64,000 bases of DNA, from assembly GCF_907165205.1 (NCBI RefSeq), contig NC_058195.1:14260001-14324000 (forward strand), given 5' to 3'. Under the pieces are notes generated by a model. That model was not told the DNA's origin. It saw only the letters and a program-made list of their open reading frames with translations, and did not search any database. The translations under genes and the position numbers were made by a program. This stretch comes from Coccinella septempunctata (lineage: Eukaryota; Arthropoda; Insecta; Coleoptera; Coccinellidae). Numbering within the stretch: position 1 is the stretch's first letter; each line of letters starts with the position of its first letter. This document shows, piece by piece, positions 28,301-34,320 of the stretch.

Positions 28301-30009
28301 CCAAAAAATTAAAGCATATCCCAAAAGAGTAGATACAATTCTACCTACACATTTTTTCAAATATTCTAGATCATATATATAAGTATATCAGCATCGAATT
28401 TCTTCAATTCTTCGTGCCTTTTTATTTTGATGGTGTTCTTATCCATTTCTATCTCTGCATTTTTTTTATCTATATGCAATCTCAAAAGATCGTAGAAGTA
28501 CTCGGTTCTAATGATGGTGATGATGTACTACTTGGACCTAATATTTCGAGAACTCTCTGTTTCACGTGATGATATTCCTGACGCCTACTCCGAAGTTTAT
28601 TAGAAATAGAAATACCATTTTATTTTGATTTCTTGTACTCACCTGCCCTGGGACATCACTGTTACTATGTTAATACAACACAACACAACAAGGAAGTTTT
28701 CAGAAAGAAAAATTTCGTCAAATAGCCTACTCTTAAAAACTTTTTATCATCGAAACACGTGCACGCGTACGCCGTCTGAATGAAATAACGCTTCGAGACG
28801 GAATTAGATTGTCTGGAAGCTCTTATGCAAAATCCCGCGAAATTTAAATAGTACAGTTTGACCTTATGTTAAGGGTAAAACGCGCTGAAGATGCATCTAA
28901 CCGCAACCGATCCGATGAATATAAACCGCCAAGAAGTTGCTCATCTAACAGCAGCGTTTTGCCGACGCTGGCTAGATGCTCATGTTTCGACACATCTTCA
29001 GCAGCGTAAACCATGTCCTCGGATCTTCAAAGGTCCGATGCTGTGTAACAGCAGTACGCACTTCGCCAGCAGTAACAGCACACAGCCGACGATTTACCGA
29101 CGATAAATGTTTGTTGGGTAACCATCTATATGAAAATCTGACCGCTCGAGTATGTACAAGTAACGATTTGTTTTTACATCTTTGAAAACCTGCAGACGCT
29201 CTCCCTACCTCTGAAAGTGCATACATCATAAAACCTTTTTTTTCTACCATCTAATCTTCAAAAACCACTAACGTCTCCACGACGCTTGAGTAAATCCCGA
29301 TTTAGTATCATCGGCTCCCCAACTACAGTACATGCACCCAAGGTTTAAATATTGGAAATCATGAGTCAAAGTTTGTAGCAGTAATTTTCACGAAGGGATG
29401 GTCCCCCACTCAACACACAAAAACTCCATCTTGTTACAATGCCAATGCATTTGTCATACATTCAATCAGAATCATATTTTTTTCTCGTTCCAGGTTCAAT
29501 ACCAACAAAGACAACTTCCTCAGTTTGACAGAACTCAAACGAATGATGGAAGTTCTTGGTGCACCCCAAACTCATCTAGGTCTCAAAACCATGATCAAGG
29601 AAGTTGATGAAGACGGTGATGGTCGATTGTCCTTCAGGGAGTTCTTATTGGTTTACAGAAAGGCCAAGGCAGGCGAGCTGGATGAGGACTCTGGTTTGGG
29701 ACAGTTGGCTAAACTGACTGAAATAGATGTTGATAAAGTTGGGGTCAATGGAGCCAAAAATTTCTTTGAAGCTAAGGTAAATTCAAATATTCTTCAAAAT
29801 ACTTGTAGTTCCAGTAGTCTTATTCATTTTTTTTTATATAAGCTCTAATAAATTTAAAATCGATCTTCTTTCCGCAGATTGAAGAACAGAAGAAACTCAG
29901 CAAGTTCGAGAGTGAAATCAGGGAAGAACAAGAAGAAAGAAAACGTTTAGAAGATGAAAAGGCACTCAGGAGGCAACAATTCTTAGAGAAAGCAGCAATG
30001 TTCAAGTGA
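1216..30009 (+). CDS. Swip-1: EF-hand domain protein D2 / Swiprosin-1 orthologue (3 exons, 194 aa)
   Basis: The coding sequence joins 1216-1385, 29494-29776 and 29878-30009 (170+283+132 nt, 194 codons plus stop TGA). Splice borders are AG|GTAAGT to TTCCAG|G, and AAG|GTAAAT to CCGCAG|A; phases agree. Swiprosins are Ca2+-binding, actin-bundling cytoplasmic proteins (family knowledge). Residues 1-56 hold the family's N-terminal block (MRRQE; YRVVNVYTEF). EF-hand 1 loop is about N59-E70, with Asn at the first calcium position. EF-hand 2 loop is D95-E106 and canonical (DEDGDGRLSFRE). The stretch after it (GAPQTHLGLK; GVNGAKNFFEAK) is diagnostic, and residues 152-194 form a charged coiled coil ending AAMFK. 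The start gives a family-typical length; a second in-frame ATG at codon 12 is possible. Intron 1 is about 28.1 kb and encloses Ero1 on the other strand. Confidence 0.9.
1386..7039. other. Swiprosin intron 1, proximal part: no recognisable gene
   Basis: AT-rich intronic sequence. The only sizeable open frame (3035-3274 +, 79 codons) has no recognisable motif and is rejected. No terminal inverted repeats or retrotransposon tails were identified. A small palindromic insertion at 6807-6834 is listed separately. Confidence 0.5.
6807..6834. repeat. 28-bp near-perfect palindrome flanked by direct repeats
   Basis: The two arms mismatch only at one symmetric pair near the centre. GGTGTTGAC occurs on both sides, overlapping the palindrome ends, as expected for a very small insertion with a target duplication or for replication slippage. 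It has no coding content. Confidence 0.5.
7040..7540 (-). mobile_element. Family 1 non-autonomous DNA element, partial copy A
   Basis: Shares a long series of blocks with the full copy at 38170-38884: GGCGCATTATAC, GTACGTAATGGTCATAATGA, ACTATATTCCGAAATTCATT, GCCGATTCGG and a degraded right end near 7535. One outer end is missing. It has no ORF. The orientation is opposite to the 38-kb copy. Confidence 0.6.
7541..8277. other. Intronic, no feature recognised
   Basis: AT-rich sequence inside Swiprosin intron 1. A 61-codon open frame (7648-7833 +) lacks motifs and is rejected. Confidence 0.4.
8278..8520 (+). mobile_element. Remnant of foldback family C interrupted by a second element end
   Basis: 8285-8330 matches the left end of the foldback element at 36336 (GGGCAAAATTGGTGATACCT, ACTACAAC). 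At 8336-8362 a CACCCTGTACAGGGTGGGC junction appears, two element ends head to head. Family C sequence (CCTCTATCATCTTTT) resumes near 8470. This is best read as one small element inserted in an older one, both degraded. Confidence 0.5.
8985..9510 (+). repeat. Dispersed repeat family X, copy 1
   Basis: Begins GAGTGGGCCA and shares ordered blocks with 51184-52155: ATGCTGTGTGAATCAA, GTTAACTGCCATACACC, GACATCAAAATA and GAATAAATGAGTGAAAA. No open frame. The class is unknown; the start resembles the end of a DNA element. Confidence 0.5.
9511..11160. other. Intronic stretch without a recognised gene
   Basis: Contains a (TC)n tract at 10178-10202. Minus-strand frames at 10500-11022 are Cys-rich in places (CKLCHETDDIFKCD near 10600) and could be a decayed zinc-finger transposon gene. 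Frames are broken and no family could be named, so no gene is called. Confidence 0.35.
10178..10202. repeat. (TC)n microsatellite
   Basis: About twelve uninterrupted TC dinucleotides. Confidence 0.95.
11161..11778. mobile_element. Foldback element A (618 bp)
   Basis: Ends are GTACAGGGTGGGCAAAATTC and its complement, so CAGGGTG is flanked by TA on both sides. Arms of about 250 bp read as inverted copies: GTAGAATCTACTGAC on the left against GTCAGTGAATTCTACGT on the right, and TTCGTTGTCTACTGAGG against CTCAGTAGACAACGAA. No transposase. Likely a non-autonomous Tc1/mariner-like foldback element (inference from the TA flanks). Confidence 0.75.
11886..12558 (+). mobile_element. Family 1 element, copy B (nearly full length)
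   Basis: Runs through all internal blocks of the family (CCGAATCGGCTCGA; GATATCACCCACGTCTTC; GTGTAGTGTCAAAGATTTAG; GGGGTGGCACAGCTCATTA) and ends ACACCCTG at 12558. The left tip is degraded. Non-coding. Confidence 0.7.
12856..13773. mobile_element. Foldback element B (918 bp)
   Basis: Terminal inverted repeats begin CAGGGTGTTCCTAAATTGAA and are flanked by TA on both sides. Arms of about 255 bp (12856-13110 and 13519-13773) are almost perfect complements; examples are GGGGTCGCAAACGTTTCGTT and CATGGCAATTTCGATAGAAG. The spacer is unrelated AT-rich DNA. Open frames here (13374-13607 +, 13450-13758 -) are the two arms read in opposite directions, not genes. Confidence 0.85.
14245..14611. mobile_element. 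MITE with GGGGCTACCG ends (367 bp)
   Basis: The left end GGGGGCTACCG and right end CGGTAGCCCTC are inverted. Inside, GTAGAGTGAGGTCC near 14284 pairs with GGACCTCACTCTAC near 14560. Non-coding; superfamily not determined. Confidence 0.6.
14612..18426. other. Intronic, no gene recognised
   Basis: Open frames at 14741-15028 and 15441-15818 (+) have no recognisable domain, and their composition is that of AT-rich background. About 17040-17262 ends in an ATTGCAAATAAAG stretch followed by (TAATC)n repeats, like a LINE 3' tail; the upstream sequence is too short to assign. Confidence 0.4.
18427..19008 (-). mobile_element. Deletion derivative of a Tc1-like transposon
   Basis: Terminal inverted repeats are ACTGCGCAAAAAAATTAACG and its complement. 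On the minus strand, about 18645-18805 reads as the end of a Tc1 transposase (LGIQLGEIWEGLDHL, then SMNRRCRAVINARGGNTKY), the usual C-terminal region of that family. The catalytic DDE core is missing, so it is non-autonomous. Confidence 0.75.
19534..20015 (+). mobile_element. Family 1 element, copy C (internally deleted)
   Basis: Both outer ends are present: GGGTGAGTCTTTGACTCGTA at the left and the complement ending CACCCTG at 20015. The block TTGAGGTCAAAAGAAAC is repeated inverted (TTTTGACCTCAAGAATC). About 230 bp of the interior is missing compared with the 38-kb copy. Lies in Swiprosin intron 1, just downstream of Ero1. Confidence 0.75.
20639..25542 (-). CDS. Ero1L: Endoplasmic reticulum oxidoreductin Ero1 (2 exons, 481 aa)
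   Basis: Coding exons on the minus strand are 25542-24513 and 21054-20639 (1030+416 nt, stop TGA). The intron uses ACAG|GTAAGG and TTTCAG|GA and restores Gly344. Ero1 is the FAD enzyme of the ER lumen that reoxidises protein disulfide isomerase (family knowledge). Residues 1-22 form a hydrophobic signal peptide. C31, C33, C42 and C44 lie in the N-terminal Cys-rich part. C81-P-F-W, C90, C95 and C100 match the shuttle region, with C90/C95 the likely shuttle pair. C402-V-G-C405-E-K-C408-K-L-W is the active-site motif, followed by GKLQTQGLGTALKILF. Length is typical for the family. No KDEL-like tail, as usual for Ero1. Both exons appear intact. The gene sits antisense inside Swiprosin intron 1, and its own 3.46-kb intron contains two transposon copies. 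Confidence 0.95.
21973..22580 (-). mobile_element. Family 1 element, copy D, in the Ero1 intron
   Basis: Starts AAGGGTGAGTCTTTGTC and ends ACACCCTA. Internal blocks include GTACGTAATGGTCATAATGA and AACTAGCTAAATCTGTGTCA. It is oriented opposite to copies B, C and E. A short open frame (22305-22508 +) is a chance frame in the element. Confidence 0.7.
22637..22771. mobile_element. 135-bp palindromic MITE in the Ero1 intron
   Basis: GGTTTGTTCGTAGAGTGGTT at the left is inverted at the right (AATCACTCTACGAACAAGCC). A second paired block, AGCAAGCGCAA against TTTGCGCTTGCT, continues toward the centre. Almost the whole unit can form one hairpin. Confidence 0.75.
22772..24512. other. Remainder of the Ero1 intron: no feature recognised
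   Basis: AT-rich sequence. A minus-strand open frame at 24195-24449 lies in the intron, has no domain and is not supported as coding. Confidence 0.45.
25543..26050 (-). promoter_or_regulatory. Putative Ero1 promoter with UPR-type motifs
   Basis: A CpG-retaining block directly upstream of the Ero1 start. TGACGTG (25752-25758) matches the XBP1/ATF6 UPRE core, and CCACGT lies at 25658-25663. Ero1 is a known target of the unfolded protein response in animals, so these are plausible sites. Function is inferred from motifs and position only. Confidence 0.4.
26296..26813 (+). mobile_element. Family H element, copy 1, left part (interrupted)
   Basis: Matches the complete H element at 46689-47893 through TAATCTGACAGTTTCAG, GGTCACAAAAATAAG, TTCTACAAATTTTGTCCGAA, GCCTTTCGCATGTGTGGCTA and GATTAGTGTCAGATTAATGG. 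Homology stops at ACACCGAGATTA, where a 2.3-kb transposon begins, and resumes at 29119. Confidence 0.7.
26986..27160 (+). repeat. 57-bp subterminal tandem repeat, 3 units
   Basis: TCGG recurs at 26986, 27043, 27100 and 27157, exactly 57 bp apart. Shared motifs are GCGTCTAGACWATGCT, ATACGCT and CAAATTRATCGKTAC. Because 57 is divisible by three, the units stay open in one frame (26886-27188 +) and give a 19-residue repeat; this is probably incidental. Confidence 0.8.
27197..27403. mobile_element. 207-bp MITE nested in the 2.3-kb transposon
   Basis: CACCAACGATCCCTAAATTT at the left is mirrored by AAATTTGAGAATCGTTGGT at the right; GACACCTAAGCATATTTAC pairs with GTAAATATGCTAAGGTGCC. Confidence 0.7.
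27724..28680 (-). pseudogene. Decayed transposon-borne gene with DUF4806-like C-terminus
   Basis: Three or four exons can be read on the minus strand. A possible first exon near 28660 starts MSQG and ends at a GTGAGT donor. About 28605-28385 encodes a charged helical stretch (KKNAEIEMDKNTIKIKRHEE) after a 1-nt frame break. The exon at 28222-28056 starts LSKFGLNGGKDVAETTRKII, later reads GRVGINNKNGLEAMANIVEL, and carries frame breaks. The last exon, 27872-27724, joins in phase (CATG|GA) and reads SVRINPITRSATDVE, then MNWLRNAGDRAGGRLKRAEE, stop. The GGKD...T+++I, GR and WLR.A.DR pattern resembles the DUF4806 domain found in insect transposon-associated proteins (family knowledge from memory). 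Its position inside a TIR-bounded element supports a transposon gene. It looks dead. Confidence 0.5.
29119..29300 (+). mobile_element. Family H element, copy 1, right part
   Basis: Continues the H element after the 2.3-kb insertion: GAAAATCTGACCGCTCGAGT, ACATCTTTGAAAACCTGCAG, and the terminal CGCTTGAGTAAATCCCG matching the inverted end of the copy at 46689-47893. Confidence 0.7.
29494..30009 (+). CDS. Swip-1: Swiprosin/EFHD2 coding exons 2 and 3
   Basis: Exon 2 (29494-29776) carries both EF-hand loops; exon 3 (29878-30009) carries the C-terminal coiled coil and stop. The 101-nt intron between them ends in TTTCCGCAG. An ATG inside exon 2 opens an apparent 107-codon frame that runs into the intron; it is not an independent gene. 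Confidence 0.9.
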
Positions 30010-30954
30010 ACTGAGATAATTTTAATGCTTGTTAATATTTATACATATTTTATTTCGAATTAAGTTTAGACTGACTTATTCTTAGATCGCAAATTACACA
30101 AAAATACACAATGCATGCATATGTTGCCTTTGCACACATCATAATATTTGTGGATTTTATTGAATTTTGTTGAGACAGCACAGCAAGTGAATCATAATAG
30201 ATTTATTGTATTTTTTTATTGACTTTGTATATAAGATAGATTATAGATGAGTGTACAAATTACTAGAATTTAACTAACTTTAGGCAGATTTGAATTTTCA
30301 ATACAGATTATATGTTACACTTGATGAATTATTTGTTTAATTTTACAGTTTCTTTGAAACATAGGTATATATAGGTACCTCCCATTTTTCCACTTCAAGA
30401 TTTTTATAATTGTGTTTATTTTTCGATAAGAAGTTTTGTGTAATCTGTTCCTTTGATAAAAAATATATTCAGTATAGCCTTATTTCATGAAAACCAATTC
30501 CAATTCCTGATGAATAGGTCAAGACTTTTTCATAATTTTTTAAGCGCTCATTAAATTCACATATTGAAGTGAATAAAAAACAGAGAAAAATCATATTTCC
30601 ATCAGAAAATCTCGGTAAACCAGAATACTACTCGAAAGACGATAGCATTTTCGCTAGGATCTGGCAGGTATCTGAGTTAGTGGCCTAGTAATTCATTTGA
30701 AGCGTTTTTTTACTTACTATCTGAATGAAGAAGTATAGTATCGTTCATGAACAAAGATTCCAAAAATACTTTTTAATTCACATGAACTTGAGTAAGTTGG
30801 CTAAATTAAAAAAAGTAGTAGATCGAAAAATTTACAGACGTCAGATGAAGAAGAAGAAATTCATAACCAACAATTTATTTGGATTTTGATAGCTGTTTTT
30901 TTCTATCTCTTTACCTGATACATTTTGAGGGTTTGTTGCAAATATCTGTAAAAA
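30010..30954 (+). other. Swiprosin 3'UTR and intergenic spacer to SFT2
   Basis: AT-rich, no gene. A candidate AATAAA lies near 30571. The 945-bp gap must contain the end of the Swiprosin transcript and the SFT2 promoter. No TATA box was identified. Confidence 0.45.
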
Positions 30955-31668
30955 ATGGTCGATTTAAAGAAAGATTTAGAAGAATATCTTCTGTTGCAAA
31001 GTGACCAGAAGAAAAATTTCAAAATACAGATGCCAACCATCCCCAAACCCTCATTACCGAAATGGTTCAAGCAACAAGAACCAACTGAGGAAGGTTGGTT
31101 CCAAGAAACAAAAAAAGACTGCTGTCCCAGTTTGGTAAATAATATATTCCATTGAAAGCACTAAGTATTCAAATACTGAAATTTCAGAGTAGATTCCAAA
31201 GGTGGACATTTTTCGGTTTGTGTATATGTGTAGGAGGAATATGTTTCTCTCTATCAATGCTGTATGTTCCTGTTTTGATATTGAAAGCCAGAAAATTTGC
31301 ATTATTATTCACTTTAGGAAGTTTCTTCTTTGTATTAGGGTAAGTGTGATTTACGGTAATGATAAAATAGACATAGACTAACTATATTTCATTTCAGCTT
31401 CTTTTTCCTTATGGGACCATGGTCTTACTTGAAACAAATGTTCACTAGGGAGAGGATATTTTTAACCATTTCTTATTTAGGCACCTTAATTGCAACTCTA
31501 TACAGTGCCCTGTTCCTTCAAAGTACACCACTAACAGTACTGTTCGCAGTGTTTCAAATCATAAGTTTGCTCTGGACGGTTTTATCGCATATACCTGGGG
31601 GCTCAACAGGATTGAGTTTTTTCACAAAAATGTTTTCTAGTTCTGTTACAAGCACCTTACCTGTGTAG
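30955..31668 (+). CDS. SFT2-family vesicle transport protein (3 exons, 200 aa)
   Basis: Exons are 30955-31134, 31188-31339 and 31398-31668 (180+152+271 nt, stop TAG), joined at TTG|GTAAAT...TTTCAG|AGT and AGG|GTAAGT...TTTCAG|C with matching phases. Sft2/Got1-type proteins are small tetraspanning Golgi proteins helping endosome-derived vesicles fuse with the Golgi (family knowledge). Residues 1-60 are a cytosolic, Lys/Pro-rich N-terminus ending CCPSL, followed by SRFQRW. Predicted membrane segments are about 66-90, 97-117, 131-151 and 154-174. The motif FLMGPWSYLKQMF (114-126) after segment 2 and the IPGGSTGLSFF tail are SFT2 hallmarks. The GGSTGL tail resembles the SFT2C/SFT2D3 branch more than SFT2D1/2; this subgroup assignment is tentative. 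Confidence 0.9.
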
Positions 31669-32281
31669 TAAATTTTAATTCGGTAGTTATTATATGGAAT
31701 TTGTATATAATGAATGAATGTTCTCACTTCGATTGAGAAAAATTTACAAATTTTTGTGATATGACAGTTTTATAACTGTCTTATTATTACTTTAAAATAG
31801 TCATATCAGATTCACCAAGATAATAAAAGGCTGTTATTTATTTATTGAAATTTTTAAATTATTATTAAATATAAATATTAATATAAAATAAATAAGTCCT
31901 TTCTTACATATAAGAGAAGGTATACAAGTCAAGGCAATCTATTTTAATTTTATTCATGTTATGAGTTAAGCAGTGTAGTTTTCAATATTACTTTTTTATA
32001 TGAATAATTATAAATTATATTACATACCTGGCCTACCATAATCTCTTTTTTCAATTATAAGTTTAAGTGATGTATGTTCACTTTCAACTAAATAAAGCAT
32101 TATGGATTTTAATTTATTGTTTATTGAACTAAACCATCATTGCAAAATAAAGATTCTGCCTGGAAGTCTGCCGGCTTAAAAAAAGGCTTCCTCTGCCACA
32201 AACAACTTGAAAAGGGGGTTTAATATCAGGTGGGGCCTTCTTTAGCTCTTCATAGTGTTCCTATTCATTGTGTCACTGACG
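31669..32281. other. SFT2 3'UTR and spacer
   Basis: Contains AATAAA at 31822-31827, about 155 nt after the SFT2 stop, a plausible polyadenylation signal. Nothing else is recognised before the Tc1 remnant. Confidence 0.5.
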
Positions 32282-32760
32282 TTAATCAATGAAAGTTTGA
32301 GGCATGTTTTGCCAAATGTCCGTCAAATCATTGATTGGCGGGCTATTGCAATGTCCGCTTATTTGACCCACCGCAGACATTGCAACAGTTCGCAATGTCT
32401 GCGGTGGGTCAAATAAGCGGTGTAATTGCTGTGACATGTGTGCAAACCAGACATGTTCAATACAATTTTGATCTGGAGAGACAGCGAGCCAATCCAGTCT
32501 GACACGGTGTGGAAGAGCATTGGCGCCAATGGCTGCCACAAAGGGAATAATGATAGGTCTTACAATCAAATCACCATATCTTACCTTTGAGGATGACAAT
32601 AACGATCTGTGCGCCCATTATTAAAACAAATGCCTCCAAAACGCACACTCAGCCACCACCGAAAAGAGTTGTAGCCGTTACGAAATGTTTATTATACCGT
32701 TGACCCTGTTCAGGCCACGACAACTTATACCGGCTAGTTTGACCAGAAACTATCATACCG
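32282..32760 (-). mobile_element. Tc1-like transposase remnant (DDE region)
   Basis: Minus-strand translation shows the Tc1 order: an FGGG element near 32650, YGDLIVRPIIIPFVAAIG, HRVRLDW, SPDQNCIEHVWF, and a tail with PPQTLR and NMPQTF. Stop codons and deletions break the frame upstream of 32600, and the segment between RPI and the terminal HRVRLDW is shortened, so it is inactive. It lies between the converging SFT2 and MAP3K7CL-like genes. Confidence 0.7.
32355..32420. repeat. Perfect 29-bp inverted repeat with 8-nt loop
   Basis: Arms 32355-32383 and 32392-32420 are exact complements (starting CCGCTTATTTGACCCACCGC) around the loop AACAGTTC. It lies within the Tc1 transposase remnant and duplicates a piece of it in inverse orientation. 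Confidence 0.9.
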
Positions 32761-34320
32761 GCAGCTTGCTGGAAGAAGCTATTATTATTTCGAGATCATG
32801 TGAAGAATTGATTTGTTCGTGTATGATACACGAAAAAATCCGATATTGTGCGACGATTTTTGCCCTTGCTTTTCCTCCCCTATGAGTTATGCTTATGCAG
32901 CACTTCCACTAGAGATTATATGCTCTACTAAGTACATTTTGCAAAACCTGGAGGTCGTTAGCAATTTGTTGTAGAGTTAAACCTTTGTTTGACCTACAAA
33001 TTAATTGTTCAAGTTGGGAAGCTTCTGAACAATTAATACACTTCGTGACCAATTTCCAGTTGATTTCAAAAAAATCTAGACATCAGATGCAATTGCTTTT
33101 TTCGTCAAATTTCACATATTTCTTTGATAATTTGTATTTCTTTACAGAAGATATTGAAATGGAGAAATTTAATTGAAATTTTTCATCATATTTACCAGTT
33201 CACGTCCTTCAAAGTATACATCAATGAGGATAATGGGAAGTGGGACAGCCTATGAAACACAACTTCTTAACTGAGCGACGTTTCGTCTATATATTTAGAC
33301 TTCTTCACAGCCCTAGTTAACGGTTGTAGACTAAAGGTATAATACATAATACATGTGTTCAATGTTTTATGTATTATATCTTTAGCCTACAACTCTTAAA
33401 GTGTTAAGGTTAAGTAATACCTCAAGAATCTCCATTCAAAAGCGGCACTCGCTAGTTCTTAATTTACGCTTTCAATTTTGTACGTAAAGCCTTGATTTTT
33501 TTAAAATTGAAATTAAAGGACGTCTTGATATCACCCCGCCTCTTCTTCTTCCAATTCAATTGGTTTTTTATGAGAAAACAGAAGATGAACTTCAGTATGT
33601 CTATAAAGCTTATTTTCACAATCATTTTTCGACGATTTTCCAACATGTTTCGAGAAAAATAGCAGCGGGGTGACATCGGCGATTCAATTTTCTATATATT
33701 GCAAAAATTTTCATAGTGATATATACCAAAATTACGCTAAAATTCAGGAATAACTGAAAATTATTCAATATTTGTAATATCACCTCCCGCGTGCTAATTT
33801 CTATTTTTGAACAGTATCAGTTCGTAATTCAGGCTATTGCTCAAAGATGTGGCACATTATTATTATTTATGTTTTTGGGGTAGCATCCGTAAAGCAACCA
33901 ATGTCGATAGTCTTGATCCCGAATCGTACAAATATTATATGTACCGCATGGTTAAGTCAGCAGATGAGACTGTTATTAAATGCCATGCTCTCTGAACAAA
34001 CTGAACCAAGAAAAATAGGTGGAAACAAAAAAAAATCACATATATCAAAAAACTCTATCTACAATATCTATACAAACTAAATATCAATATAAAACAGTTA
34101 AATCTAAAAATAGTCATTTCCCTTAACAATAAAGTGCTTCCTTGGCCACTCGCATTATTTTGTATTTCCTTACATATTGTCGCATATAAATAAGTAATCA
34201 AACCACTCAAAAAGTGAACACTATTGTAACATTCAGAATTGAATATTGCGAATAAATTATCATTGAAGTCATTTTTTTACACTGCTTCAATCAATTTTAC
34301 CTTTGTTCACGTCAAATTCA
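32761..34320. other. Spacer between converging genes, no gene recognised
   Basis: AT-rich. Open frames of 60-77 codons (33464-33676 -, 33847-34080 +) carry no motifs. The 3'UTR of the minus-strand gene must end here, but no convincing polyadenylation signal was seen. Confidence 0.4.
33323..33395. repeat. Imperfect hairpin, about 73 bp
   Basis: GTTGTAGACTAAAGGTATAA at the left pairs with TTATATCTTTAGCCTACAAC at the right. The adjacent GACGTTTCGTCTATATATTT near 33279 resembles sequences flanking Penelope-like elements, but no reverse transcriptase was found here. Confidence 0.5.

Larger units (their letters stand above)
26814..29118 (-). mobile_element. 2.3-kb DNA transposon with CCCARCAAACATTT ends and subterminal repeats
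   Basis: Ends are CCCAGCAAACATTT and AAATGTTTGTTGGG, flanked by TA on both sides, inside an H element whose two halves continue on either side (compare ACACCGAGATAAACC in the uninterrupted copy near 47458). Subterminal repeats starting CRTCGG occur at both ends in inverse order: an exact 57-bp period at 26986-27160 on the left, looser 50-70-bp units at about 28860-29100 on the right. Between them lies a decayed intron-containing gene (27724-28680, -) and a small MITE. The end sequence was not matched to a named superfamily. Confidence 0.65.

Noticed and set aside
33260..33420. Possible Penelope-like element trace (GACGTTTCGTCTATATATTT plus hairpin)
   Set aside because: No reverse transcriptase or GIY-YIG sequence nearby, and the hammerhead core bases could not be matched.
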